A stretch of 47,915 nt of DNA from a virus: IMG/VR virus record IMGVR_UViG_3300031578_000066, positions 1 through 47,915 of that record. One strand, 5' to 3'. Within the stretch, counting starts at the first letter, position 1; the number at the start of each line of letters is the position of its first letter. Position numbers and translations under genes: made by a program. Under the pieces are notes generated by a model, which saw only the letters and a program-made list of their open reading frames with translations, made no database searches and was not told the origin of the DNA. Positions 15,044 through 23,103 of the stretch are shown here, piece by piece.

Positions 15044-15240
15044 AATTCAATCTCTTTTAGTTGTGGTATTCGGTATCCATTATAACCATCATATACAGAA
15101 ATAATTTCCCAATATTTATTTAGCAACTCAGAGTAAATAATATTTTCTTTTCGATATTTTGTTGAGGGAAAACTTATTAATAATCTATCATTATTTTTTT
15201 CCTCAAATTCAATCAATGGAATAAATCCTTCTGGTATCAT
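15040..15240 (-). CDS. Small protein, 66 aa, unknown
   Basis: It overlaps the following gene by 4 nt and ends 8 nt after the phosphoesterase gene. It is a beta-rich small protein without known motifs. Confidence 0.55.
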   Translation of the reverse strand: MIPEGFIPLIEFEEKNNDRLLISFPSTKYRKENIIYSELLNKYWEIISVYDGYNGYRIPQLKEIEL

Positions 15241-15248
15241 AATTAATT

Positions 15249-15848
15249 TTATATATATCCTAATGTTAATTTTGTTAGTTTAGTAATCACATCGTTATAT
15301 GATATTGGCTTATAATCATTATTATCAACACCAATATCGTATCTCATTGGAGTTGGTTTTAATTTCTCTGTTGATGTCGTTTTGGGACCACTATGAACAT
15401 GACCATGTAAATGAATTGCACCTCTTGTCCAGTATTCGCAAGGGAAATGATTTACATGAAATTTTGTGAATCCATCTTCCATTTCATCATCTTCGACTTT
15501 AAAATCCATTGCATCATGAATTTGATGATTAAACATAATGCGAATAGTTTCTCTTTCAAATTTATTTTGATAGCAATGATTGCCCATTACAAGCCATTTA
15601 TTTCCGTTTAATAAATCCAATGTTGATCTAATTAATTCTAAATTACCTGTATGAATAAAATCACCACCAATAATAATATCATCATCTATTCCGACACATG
15701 AATTCCAATTTTCAATAAGACTTGTGTTCATTTCATTAACATTAGCAAATGGTCGATTGCAATAATTAATTATTTTTTCGTGATGAAAATGAGTATCAGC
15801 AGTAAACCATAATTTATCTTTGTTAAATTTATATTTTATTTTCGCCAT
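15249..15848 (-). CDS. Calcineurin-like metallophosphoesterase
   Basis: The metal-binding motifs of the family occur in order: TADTHFHH (residues about 15-22), GGDFIH (about 61), MGNHC (about 88) and LHGHVHSG (about 147). At 199 aa it is similar to phage phosphoesterases that act on nucleotides or nucleic acid ends. It could take part in RNA-end processing together with the ligases, which is an inference. Confidence 0.9.
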   Translation of the reverse strand: MAKIKYKFNKDKLWFTADTHFHHEKIINYCNRPFANVNEMNTSLIENWNSCVGIDDDIIIGGDFIHTGNLELIRSTLDLLNGNKWLVMGNHCYQNKFERETIRIMFNHQIHDAMDFKVEDDEMEDGFTKFHVNHFPCEYWTRGAIHLHGHVHSGPKTTSTEKLKPTPMRYDIGVDNNDYKPISYNDVITKLTKLTLGYI

Positions 15849-15863
15849 AAATTATATTAAATG

Positions 15864-16313
15864 TTACAATAATATGTGATTATTGTAAGATTTTATTTCA
15901 CAAGCACGGGTTTTCTTATTAAATCTCAAATTTAAATTCTTTCGAAATTCACGTGCACACTTGCCTACACCATAATTTAATAACCATGAATTTCTTCCTT
16001 GATGATTTTCAGGTAATTGTAAAATAAGACCTTCAGCCCAATCTAATCTAGTGGACTTACTTTGAATTTCAGCGGTTGTTAATTTAATTTTTTTCATTAT
16101 GTGTTTTTCCTTTATGAGATCATCTATGAGATCATCTTTTGCACTAGGCGTAGTAATAAAGTTCTTTTCAAACCAATCGGCTTTAATCTCACAATCATTT
16201 TCTTCTAAATCGGGAAATAATTTTTGCCATTCACTCTCGGTTTTACTCACGCCAATATGAATTGTTCTTGTTGGTGACTCAAACTTTTTTAATAATCGAT
16301 ATTGTTTTTCCAT
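15864..16313 (-). CDS. Protein of unknown function, 149 aa
   Basis: The N-terminal part (residues 1-55) carries a short beta-rich module, RTIHIGVSKTESEWQKLFPD. The C-terminal part is basic and includes WAEGLILQLPENHQGRNSWLLNYG. The join suggests two modules, but neither is named with certainty. Confidence 0.6.
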   Translation of the reverse strand: MEKQYRLLKKFESPTRTIHIGVSKTESEWQKLFPDLEENDCEIKADWFEKNFITTPSAKDDLIDDLIKEKHIMKKIKLTTAEIQSKSTRLDWAEGLILQLPENHQGRNSWLLNYGVGKCAREFRKNLNLRFNKKTRACEIKSYNNHILL

Positions 16314-16321
16314 GTTAATTT

Positions 16322-16603
16322 TTATTTATTATACCAAATCTTAGTTGCTTTTCCATCACTATGCTTAATTTTTTCGTAATAATCATACCTTATCCACTCA
16401 AGAAGAACAATTTTAGCATTATCAATTGTATTAGTGTAAATATTACCTTTAAGCCATGTACCATTCCTATCGCTTAAGCAATAAAGAGGCAAACCTAACT
16501 TATTTTTCGCATCAATTTTTGTAGAACTTGCGTTACTAGCAAGTTCATCGATTCTAGTAATTACATATCTTTTTCTAATTTTTTTCAGTAATTTAACTTT
16601 CAT
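16322..16603 (-). CDS. Basic protein, 93 aa, unknown
   Basis: The N-terminus is highly basic (MKVKLLKKIRKRY) and the rest is beta-rich. It is spaced 8 nt from the downstream gene. No domain is recognised. Confidence 0.55.
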   Translation of the reverse strand: MKVKLLKKIRKRYVITRIDELASNASSTKIDAKNKLGLPLYCLSDRNGTWLKGNIYTNTIDNAKIVLLEWIRYDYYEKIKHSDGKATKIWYNK

Positions 16604-16609
16604 GATATT

Positions 16610-16771
16610 TTAATTATTAATTTCGTTCATGTAGTCGATAATGTAATCAACATCATTTAAATCAAGACCTAGCTCTGTTGCAATATTTAATGTATATGCT
16701 CCTGCTAAATAAAGTCTATAAACTTTAATCCTTATCTTACGCTTAAATTGCATGGGGATGACACCACTCAT
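16610..16771 (-). CDS. Small helix-turn-helix-like protein, 53 aa
   Basis: ATG at 16771, TAA at 16610-16612. The segment KVYRLYLAGAYTLNIATELG followed by LDLNDVDYIIDYM resembles a short helix-turn-helix. A DNA-binding role is possible but unproven. Confidence 0.5.
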   Translation of the reverse strand: MSGVIPMQFKRKIRIKVYRLYLAGAYTLNIATELGLDLNDVDYIIDYMNEINN

Positions 16772-16823
16772 TTATTAAAATTTATTAATATTATACCTTA
16801 TTGCATATAATCACTGGCACTTA

Positions 16824-17201
16824 TTAGTATTTTATATCTGATCTGATATAATTACCGGCATTACCTGAGATATTATTAAAACGTTGAATTTCTACGTCGA
16901 TATTATTAATAATATCATTTCTAATACTAATTTTTTCTTCTAAATCAGATAAATACTCAAATAATGATAGTAGTGTTTGATTATCAGCCAAAACAGGCTT
17001 AGATGGTAAGCCTCTGTAATTATTCTTTAAATCGTTAAACGAAATTGCTGAATCGCCAAAACTTTCTTTCGATTTTTCATTGGGAACCAATACGTATATA
17101 TCATATTTTTTACTGATTTTCCTTATTAAAGCAGATGTTCCTGTTTGTCTCATGCTTATAAGAAAACCATAAATTTCTTTAAAAATACGTGTCATTTTCA
17201 T
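16824..17201 (-). CDS. Degenerate P-loop protein, 125 aa
   Basis: SMRQTGTSALIRKISKKYDI (residues about 16-35) and the following YVLVPNEKSKE resemble the start of helicase- or terminase-like ATPases, but the Walker A lysine is replaced (RQTGTS, not GKS). Only one further strand-like segment follows (SKPVLADNQTLL), then a coiled-coil-like tail. It probably keeps the fold without normal ATP hydrolysis. Confidence 0.55.
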   Translation of the reverse strand: MKMTRIFKEIYGFLISMRQTGTSALIRKISKKYDIYVLVPNEKSKESFGDSAISFNDLKNNYRGLPSKPVLADNQTLLSLFEYLSDLEEKISIRNDIINNIDVEIQRFNNISGNAGNYIRSDIKY

Positions 17202-17203
17202 GC

Positions 17204-17464
17204 TTATTTATTAACGATTAAGAATTTCCTACCTTTTGGTGTATTACATAGTCGATATAAATCATAGTCGTCTTTTTCAATTGTTTCCATAATAGGAAAT
17301 ACACCTGTTGGGTGCTCTTCTAATTTAATAAAATCTTCTTCAACACATTTATGTGAAATCGGTAAAATTCCTTTACCTTGCCAATATGCATACGCCAGTT
17401 CCTTAGACTTAGCAACAACAATGGAGATTGGTTTTCCTTCGTGATTATACCCAATATATGTCAT
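17204..17464 (-). CDS. Small protein, 86 aa, unknown
   Basis: The segment SIVVAKSKELAYAYWQGKG suggests a compact alpha/beta domain. It ends 2 nt before the start of the P-loop-like gene. No family assignment. Confidence 0.6.
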   Translation of the reverse strand: MTYIGYNHEGKPISIVVAKSKELAYAYWQGKGILPISHKCVEEDFIKLEEHPTGVFPIMETIEKDDYDLYRLCNTPKGRKFLIVNK

Positions 17465-17481
17465 AATTTTTCTAATTATTT

Positions 17482-17922
17482 CTAATTTTCTTCATAATAA
17501 AAGTTACTAAATGATAAATGCTCTGATGTTTTTTGGGTTAAAAAATCTTTAGCATAAGGTACGAGCCATACAAGATTCGATATGATGTTTTCAGGTAATT
17601 CATTTATTTTTATCCATCTAACTTCTTCATCTTCCATTGTAACTGCTTCAATATCTAATTCGTTTTTAACCGCAGTAAAAACATAAACAATATAATCACT
17701 GCCATGAATATTTCCAATATGTTTCCATCTGCTTTCCTTCACAAAAACACCGCATTCCTCATTGAATTCACGGGTAATACAATGGCTAGATGATTCATTT
17801 TGCTCAACATGCCCTCCGGGAAAGTTAAAATTACCTGCCTGCCATTGAGGTCGATTTTTTAATATCATCACTACTTCGGTTAAACTTTCATTGAAATAAA
17901 CTCCAATCGTATAATTTTTCAT
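17482..17922 (-). CDS. Nudix hydrolase
   Basis: A complete Nudix box is visible at residues about 36-58: GHVEQNESSSHCITREFNEE followed by CGV. Nudix enzymes cleave nucleoside diphosphates linked to another moiety. In phages the substrates include oxidised nucleotides, ADP-ribose and capped RNA. The substrate here cannot be told. Confidence 0.92.
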   Translation of the reverse strand: MKNYTIGVYFNESLTEVVMILKNRPQWQAGNFNFPGGHVEQNESSSHCITREFNEECGVFVKESRWKHIGNIHGSDYIVYVFTAVKNELDIEAVTMEDEEVRWIKINELPENIISNLVWLVPYAKDFLTQKTSEHLSFSNFYYEEN

Positions 17923-18101
17923 AATAATTTATGTTTTTATTAAAATTTTAGAATTGTAAATGTATTGATATTAATTAATATTTGCAAGTAATTAATAATT
18001 AAATTTCTATGTTAGCCAAAATAATTGCAGGCCAAAATAATATTTGAATGATGATTTCAAGTAAATTTGTGTCTTCCGGCACACAACCATTAATTAAGTA
18101 A

Positions 18102-18236
18102 TTATTGTTTTCCTGAATTCGAAAATAAATCTACTTGATGTTCAAATAAATCATAATCAATATTAACTTCTCTAAGAAAATACTTTAATGTTGGATCGTT
18201 ATTAATTATTGTATCAATTGAAATGGTGTTTTTCAT
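18102..18236 (-). CDS. Small protein, 44 aa, unknown
   Basis: ATG at 18236, TAA at 18102-18104, with a copy of the element promoter motif upstream (18304-18330). Downstream (about 18000-18100, minus) another frame reads GCVPEDTNLLEIII and a hydrophobic stretch but has no ATG. The two may be one frameshifted gene. Confidence 0.45.
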   Translation of the reverse strand: MKNTISIDTIINNDPTLKYFLREVNIDYDLFEHQVDLFSNSGKQ

Positions 18237-18303
18237 AATATTTTATTGATTATTATATTAAGTATGTTTCGTTATGATTATTCATAATAACTATTTTTAT
18301 AGT

Positions 18304-18330
18304 AATACGAAAAATATTGATTATTGTTAC
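18304..18330 (-). promoter_or_regulatory. Element promoter motif copy
   Basis: On the minus strand GTAACA (18330-18325), 11 nt, then TTTTCGTATT (18313-18304). The spacing is identical to the other copies, with one central base changed. Confidence 0.5.
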
Positions 18331-18340
18331 AGAATTGTGA

Positions 18341-18538
18341 TTATTTATTAACACACCACTTCCAGAATTTGGGCGAGATTTTATATATTACATTACCAAT
18401 TGAATTCAACCAACAATTCTGCCAATGACCAGTATTACAGATAACACAATTACTTTCGTAATCAATGTGACGACTACAGAAAGAAATCCATTTTCTTTTC
18501 CAAAACAGATGCCCAATTGTTGTTTTTAATTTAGTCAT
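18341..18538 (-). CDS. Cys/His/Trp-rich small protein, 65 aa
   Basis: CSRH, CVIC, HWQNC and a C-terminal WCVNK give several possible metal ligands. It is strongly basic. No family is recognised. Confidence 0.5.
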   Translation of the reverse strand: MTKLKTTIGHLFWKRKWISFCSRHIDYESNCVICNTGHWQNCWLNSIGNVIYKISPKFWKWCVNK

Positions 18539-18817
18539 GTTTATTATAAATAAGTTACTTAGTAATAGGTCGTATAGTTAAAATCAACGCCAATGTCTAT
18601 GTCTCAGACCCTTTCCACAATAAAGACAAAGACAAAATTAAAGTTTTGGTTTTGTAGAATAATTATCCTCAAAGGTAACTTATACTACGTTATGGTCGTT
18701 TTAATAAACCCCAAAGAAACTTTAAATTTTATGGAAAGGCGATATATCCAGTATTTAACATTTTTAGTGTATAATTTTACATATATCTTTAAAAAGAACC
18801 TATTACTAAGCATAAAA
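18539..18817. other. Non-coding stretch, no convincing gene
   Basis: Frames here lack phage-like composition, and none fits the gene order. The stretch separates the 65-aa gene from the coiled-coil gene. Apart from the terminator at its right end I see no conserved structure. Confidence 0.5.
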
Positions 18818-18852
18818 GGAAATGAACTCGGCTTGTGCTTTATTCATTTCCT
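18818..18852 (-). terminator. Terminator hairpin after the coiled-coil gene
   Basis: AGGAAATGAA (18818-18827) and TTCATTTCCT (18843-18852) are perfectly complementary with a 15-nt loop. It lies just after the stop of the gene at 18864-19814, and a short T run follows on the minus strand. Confidence 0.7.
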
Positions 18853-18863
18853 ACCTTAATATT

Positions 18864-19814
18864 TTATTCCTGAATATCGGAAAGTTTGGTGAGAAATTCA
18901 TTAATCGTTTCTTGAAATCTCCTGTCGATATTAATTCGCATACTAGCGATTGCTTTAATATTTTCTTGACGTTGCTTTTCAAATTCAGATTGAATCGTTC
19001 TGATTTTTTCCTGAGCGGCTTTATATGCAGTTTCATATTCTATGAATAATTCATTATTTTGTTTTTCAACATCAATTTGAATATCTGCATTATACTTTGC
19101 AATACGTGCATTCTCTTGAGTTACTAAGTTTTTAACCTTAGCTTTGAAGTAATTAACACGTTGCTCATAATCACGATGCAATTTAGCTAAATCTTCGTGA
19201 AGAGCAAGAAGTCCTTCGGAGTTGTGATGAATTTTTATTTTAACCGGAGTTTTTTCGCCATCTTTAATGGTCATCCATTCAACAGCAGGTATTGTGGGCA
19301 ATTCCTTGCGTAAATTATCCAAAATTGAACCTTTATGGATGAACTGACCAATATGTGCAGAATATGCTTCAGCCTCAAGATATTCGTTAATATCACCTGC
19401 AGTAAGTTGTTCCCATCCCCACTCATCATTAACTTCCGGCAGAAATTTAGAATAAACATCAATTGATTTTGGTTTTTCGGGCACTTCAACTGATGAATAA
19501 TCAGCAAATTCATTTTTTGCTGTCATAAGCATGGCAGCTTTGGCTTTGATATTTTCCATTAAAAATGCCTGACATCCATGAAGTTTGGCTTTTTCAATAA
19601 GTAAATCAATCACATTAACAGGCATTGAAATGCCTCTAACAATTAAGTGGTCTTCATAACCACTAGCACCTTTAATTGTAACTGTCTTGCTGTAGTTATT
19701 AACACCACTTAATTTGGCATCAATTTCACCAGCACGTTGATTACAGAGGTTTGAGATTGACTGTGCTTGTGATAAGCTAAGTCCTTGGTTTGGAGTTAAA
19801 GAATTCTTCTTCAT
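18864..19814 (-). CDS. Coiled-coil phage-type protein, 316 aa
   Basis: The C-terminal about 110 residues (from LHEDLAKLHRDYEQR) form a long charged helix consistent with a coiled coil, and the N-terminal half is mixed. It has its own Bacteroidota-type promoter and its own terminator, so it is a single-gene unit, probably expressed early by host polymerase. No function is assigned. Confidence 0.75.
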   Translation of the reverse strand: MKKNSLTPNQGLSLSQAQSISNLCNQRAGEIDAKLSGVNNYSKTVTIKGASGYEDHLIVRGISMPVNVIDLLIEKAKLHGCQAFLMENIKAKAAMLMTAKNEFADYSSVEVPEKPKSIDVYSKFLPEVNDEWGWEQLTAGDINEYLEAEAYSAHIGQFIHKGSILDNLRKELPTIPAVEWMTIKDGEKTPVKIKIHHNSEGLLALHEDLAKLHRDYEQRVNYFKAKVKNLVTQENARIAKYNADIQIDVEKQNNELFIEYETAYKAAQEKIRTIQSEFEKQRQENIKAIASMRINIDRRFQETINEFLTKLSDIQE

Positions 19815-19864
19815 GTCTTTTCAGTTTAAAAGTTATACAGTTGTACTTTTCGATTTTATCGTTG

Positions 19865-19894
19865 CAAAGATATGCATTAATTTTTAATTTGCAA
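19865..19894 (-). promoter_or_regulatory. Bacteroidota primary-sigma promoter
   Basis: On the minus strand TTG (19894-19892), 19 nt, then TATCTTTG (19872-19865), matching the -33/-7 consensus of Bacteroidota. It lies 50 nt upstream of the ATG at 19814. Confidence 0.85.
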
Positions 19895-19908
19895 GTTAAT
19901 TTCGTGAA

Positions 19909-20133
19909 TTATTTATTAATTTCTTTTACAATTCTTTTCAATGCATCAAATTCTCCCCATGTTAATTGAAATCTTGTTGATAATTTACCTGAAATATCCA
20001 CATCAAAACCTTCGCCATTTTTCCACGTAGTTACTTCCATGAAGTCATGTTCACCAGCAAAATGATCAAATTCTTTTAATTCAACAAATGCTGATTTTCT
20101 ATCATATTTTTTAATTGTGCTTTTATTTTCCAT
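19909..20133 (-). CDS. Small protein, 74 aa, unknown
   Basis: The beta-rich core EGFDVDISGKLSTRFQLTWG suggests a small barrel-like domain. It starts 5 nt after the stop of the gene at 20139-20570. The function is unknown. Confidence 0.65.
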   Translation of the reverse strand: MENKSTIKKYDRKSAFVELKEFDHFAGEHDFMEVTTWKNGEGFDVDISGKLSTRFQLTWGEFDALKRIVKEINK

Positions 20134-20138
20134 TGCCT

Positions 20139-20570
20139 TTAATTTTTATTCCACGCAAACAAATTAGAAAAAATTCCATCTAAGGTGCCAAGTTCTTTCC
20201 CACCAAAAATATCGCCAACCTTTTTATTATCTACATCAACCTTATATGCAATCATCTCTTCTTCTTCTGGGGTGCTAAAAAGCATCATTATAATATCTTC
20301 AGATTCTTTCAATTCAGATAACTTAACTTCTCCACTTAGAATGGCATCAATCATCTCACTTTCATAATTAATCATCATACCATTTGCTTCAATAATAATT
20401 CCCGCAGCTAATGTTGTTGGTTCTTGGCACATATTTTTAACCATATCAGCCAAAATCTTCTTACTATCAGCATTTTCAAGAAATTCAGATGGAATTTGAC
20501 TTATAATAGGTGTATTTTCTGTAAAGTGAACTACCCATTGGCTAAAGACCAATGGGCTTCCACGCATCAC
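20139..20570 (-). pseudogene. Phage-type gene decapitated by IS605
   Basis: From FTENTPIISQIPSEF onward this reads as a normal acidic protein (about 127 residues). The first about 15 codons (MRGSPLVFSQWVV) lie in the hairpin end of the IS200/IS605 element. The native start was therefore lost or replaced by an ATG (20567) or GTG (20570) inside the element. It may still be expressed as a hybrid. Confidence 0.6.
20534..20556. repeat. IS605 subterminal hairpin (tnpB side)
   Basis: CCCATTGG, 7-nt loop CTAAAGA, CCAATGGG. Such hairpins are recognised by the Y1 transposase at the element ends. Confidence 0.8.
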
Positions 20571-21697
20571 GCACGGGCTAATGCCTCACGTTGAGATACG
20601 CTGGGCTTGTTCCTAAGCCCAAAGTTTTTAATATTTATTGATGCATTAACATCTCTATCATGCACAACTCCACAACCAGCACATGTCCACTCCCTGTCAT
20701 TAAGAGTCAGTTCTTTGTTGATATATCCACAACAATTGCAAGTCTTGCTTGATGGCTCGAATCTACCAATTACTGATAGATTTTTACCTTGCCACTCGGA
20801 TTTATATTCAAGCATTGTTCTGAATTCGCCCCAACCCATATCTGAGATTGCTCTTGCAAGATTTTGGTTCTTCACCATGTTATTCACAGCCAAGTCCTCA
20901 AGACAAATTGTGTTATAATTATTCACTAAATAAGATGAAATCTTATGAAGATAATCCTGTCTTTGATTCCTTACCTTTTCATGAAGTAAGGCAACAACCA
21001 GTTTTTGCTTTTTATAATGATTGCTTCCTTTCTTCTTACGTGAAAGTGAACGTTGTGCAACTCTTAATTTTTGCATGGTAGATTTAAAGAAATCTTTGTT
21101 ATCGAATTTCTTTCCATCTGATGTTATCGCAAAATCTTTTATCCCAAGGTCAATTCCAACAGCAGATTGTTCTGTAATTGGCTTTTTATTTGGTAATTCC
21201 TGTTTGTTGTCAACCAATATACTGACAAAATATTTGTTTGTCACAGTTCTGCTTACAGTAACTGTTTTTATATCTCCTTTGAATTCCCTATGTAAATCAA
21301 TCCCAACAAATTTAAGTTTTGGAATGAATATTTGTTTATTATCCTCACTTAAAAATACACCTTGTGGCAACTGAAAACTTTGTTTTCCATGTTTATTTTT
21401 ATATTTCGGAAAACCTTTTCCTTTAAAAAAGTTGGTATATGCATTATCAAGGTTTCTTAAAGCCATTTGCAAAGCTTGTGATGGTGCTTCCTTGAGCCAA
21501 GGACATTCAGTGTCCTTTAATTCTTTTACTTGCTTGATTAAGTCAAAGCAATCAATATTGGTTTTATTTCCAGCATAAGCTGTGATTTTGGTTTCCAGCC
21601 CAAGATTGTAAACAAATCTAGTTTGTCCAAATATATTGGCAAGAAGACCTTGTTGCTCTTCTGATGGGAATATTCTATATTTATATGCCTTTAACAT
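20567..21697 (-). CDS. tnpB: TnpB RNA-guided nuclease (IS605 type)
   Basis: RuvC motifs are complete: VGIDLGIKDF, ICLEDLAVNNM and HDRDVNASINI, with a zinc ribbon (CNCCGY, CAGCG) before the last. The length of 376 aa is normal. The start codon overlaps the stop of the passenger gene (TAATG), so the two are translated together. The omega RNA would be expected near 20525-20650. Confidence 0.93.
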   Translation of the reverse strand: MLKAYKYRIFPSEEQQGLLANIFGQTRFVYNLGLETKITAYAGNKTNIDCFDLIKQVKELKDTECPWLKEAPSQALQMALRNLDNAYTNFFKGKGFPKYKNKHGKQSFQLPQGVFLSEDNKQIFIPKLKFVGIDLHREFKGDIKTVTVSRTVTNKYFVSILVDNKQELPNKKPITEQSAVGIDLGIKDFAITSDGKKFDNKDFFKSTMQKLRVAQRSLSRKKKGSNHYKKQKLVVALLHEKVRNQRQDYLHKISSYLVNNYNTICLEDLAVNNMVKNQNLARAISDMGWGEFRTMLEYKSEWQGKNLSVIGRFEPSSKTCNCCGYINKELTLNDREWTCAGCGVVHDRDVNASINIKNFGLRNKPSVSQREALARA

Positions 21698-22269
21698 TAA
21701 AATGGGCCGTCAATGAATTTTATGTTTTTTGTATTATATAATCCATAACAAGTTCCATAATCACCTTTTTCATTTATGAAATCGGTATGGTAATCCCCAA
21801 AATATTTAAGTGAATTATATCCAAGTTCCTTAATGAACTTTTGATAGAACTTATTGTAATCCCAGTTATATGTGTCCGAAATTTCTCCAAGCAAATCACC
21901 AAACTGCACATTTGGATATAGTTTATCGTCAATATCTGATTTAACATTCAGATTAAACATTTTGTTAAACAAATCCAAAAGTTTTTGTTGTTCAGCACCA
22001 TTAATTCTCTTATTCATATCTAAAACTGGTTCATCCAATTTAATTGAGAATTTGCATATATACTTGCCTAATTGTTGAGATATATTTGGTGATTCAGAGA
22101 AATATATTGCATGACCAAACAATGCAACATCATTAGCTTGTTCTAAACTAAAATCAGCTTTCATCATGTGTTCCAAACTATTGCCTCTGTGATAACATAT
22201 TATTTCACCAGAACCAATTTTTGATAGTTCTTCTTTAATTATCTGCCTTATGTACTTTTTAAAATCCAA
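21697..22269 (-). CDS. IS605 passenger, ADP-ribosyltransferase-like candidate, 190 aa
   Basis: The N-terminus KKYIRQIIKEELSKI resembles a short helical tag often seen on phage proteins. It is followed by ICYHRGNSLEHMM and HAIYFSESPNISQQLGKYI, which resemble the H and Y-x-S parts of ADP-ribosyltransferase folds. The frame has no ATG before residue 34, and TTG at 22269 is the likely start. The assignment is tentative. What is clear is that it lies inside the element and is coupled to tnpB. Confidence 0.5.
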   Translation of the reverse strand: MDFKKYIRQIIKEELSKIGSGEIICYHRGNSLEHMMKADFSLEQANDVALFGHAIYFSESPNISQQLGKYICKFSIKLDEPVLDMNKRINGAEQQKLLDLFNKMFNLNVKSDIDDKLYPNVQFGDLLGEISDTYNWDYNKFYQKFIKELGYNSLKYFGDYHTDFINEKGDYGTCYGLYNTKNIKFIDGPF

Positions 22270-22310
22270 TTTTGTGATTATAGATGAAATGTTATATCTG
22301 TAAATAGTCG

Positions 22311-22357
22311 AATTTTTTGTAAAAGTTTGTTTTCTGTGAAAACTTTTACAAAAAATT
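22311..22357. repeat. Perfect 18-bp inverted repeat between divergent IS605 genes
   Basis: AATTTTTTGTAAAAGTTT (22311-22328) is exactly complementary to 22340-22357 with an 11-nt loop. It sits between the passenger/tnpB operon and tnpA, and could be an operator or a terminator-like element limiting tnpA transcription. Confidence 0.75.
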
Positions 22358-22364
22358 CTTAACT

Positions 22365-22775
22365 ATGTCCAAAAAATCAAATTACACATCAACAAATCGC
22401 TCAAAACACTATTTAAAAGCACATATCATCTTTGCTGTTAAATATCGTAAACCACTTCTGGTTGGTCAATTAAATGATGATATGAAGCAACTCCTTCAAA
22501 ATATATCTGATGGGTCAGATTTTGAGATTGAAATAATGGAGTCTGATGTAAATCATATTCACTTTCTCATTAAATATATTCCACGCTTGTCAATCAGTTC
22601 TATTATTCATAAATTAAAACAAGAGTCAACGTTTCACATTTGGCGTATGCATCAAGGTTTTCTTTTAAACCAATTTTGGAATGAGAAAACCTTTTGGTCT
22701 GATGGTTATTTTGCCTGTTCAATTGGTGAAGCTTCACCAGAAACCATTCGTCAATATATCTTAAATCAAGGTTAA
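22365..22775 (+). CDS. tnpA: IS200-type Y1 transposase TnpA
   Basis: The HUH motif is present as VNHIHFLIKY (residues about 62-71) and the catalytic Tyr as TIRQYILNQ near the C-terminus. The length of 136 aa is typical. The enzyme moves single-stranded DNA between hairpin ends. It appears intact. Confidence 0.93.
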   Translation: MSKKSNYTSTNRSKHYLKAHIIFAVKYRKPLLVGQLNDDMKQLLQNISDGSDFEIEIMESDVNHIHFLIKYIPRLSISSIIHKLKQESTFHIWRMHQGFLLNQFWNEKTFWSDGYFACSIGEASPETIRQYILNQG

Positions 22776-22801
22776 ATCATTACTCCGTTGGTCGCTTATA
22801 T

Positions 22802-22824
22802 CCCATCGGCTGAAGACCGATGGG
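22802..22824. repeat. IS605 subterminal hairpin (tnpA side)
   Basis: CCCATCGG, 7-nt loop CTGAAGA, CCGATGGG. It differs from the other end hairpin at one stem pair and two loop bases. Confidence 0.8.
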
Positions 22825-22882
22825 TTTTACGCTCCAAAATATAAATATTATCAGTTGTTACATAAAACTTGCTTCAATGACA

Positions 22883-23098
22883 TTATAGCAAATTTAATAG
22901 ATAAAATCCCGTCCATAATAATATCATAAAATATCCTTTCCCCCTATCGATTATTTCCGAATAGCCTTGAGTATACTGTAAATGATATTCATCGCGATCT
23001 TTTTTTGAATTAAGAATAATCTTTGAGATAATATCCTCAATTAATACAAGTGTTGAGATTAATGCAAGTGCAAATACAATAGTTTTAATTGTTATCAT
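22883..23098 (-). CDS. Small membrane protein, 71 aa
   Basis: Hydrophobic helices at residues about 4-22 and 56-71 enclose a charged loop. It ends next to the IS605 element and follows the metalloprotease gene by 5 nt. Confidence 0.65.
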   Translation of the reverse strand: MITIKTIVFALALISTLVLIEDIISKIILNSKKDRDEYHLQYTQGYSEIIDRGKGYFMILLWTGFYLLNLL

Positions 23099-23103
23099 GA
23101 TAT

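Larger units (their letters stand above)
20525..22835. mobile_element. IS200/IS605-family element with passenger gene
   Basis: The element has subterminal hairpins CCCATTGG/CCAATGGG (20534-20556) and CCCATCGG/CCGATGGG (22802-22824), a Y1 tnpA on the plus strand and a tnpB on the minus strand. There is an extra gene upstream of tnpB. No target duplication is expected for this family. The outer ends are estimates. Confidence 0.85.

Noticed and set aside
18000-18100. Small membrane protein frame GCVPEDTNLLEIII on the minus strand
   Set aside because: No ATG or other good start is present. It could be the shifted end of the 44-aa gene, and is mentioned there only.
18593-18859. Plus-strand open frame of 88 codons in the gap before the coiled-coil gene
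   Set aside because: No motif, unlike codon use, opposite to the local gene direction, and it runs into the terminator hairpin.
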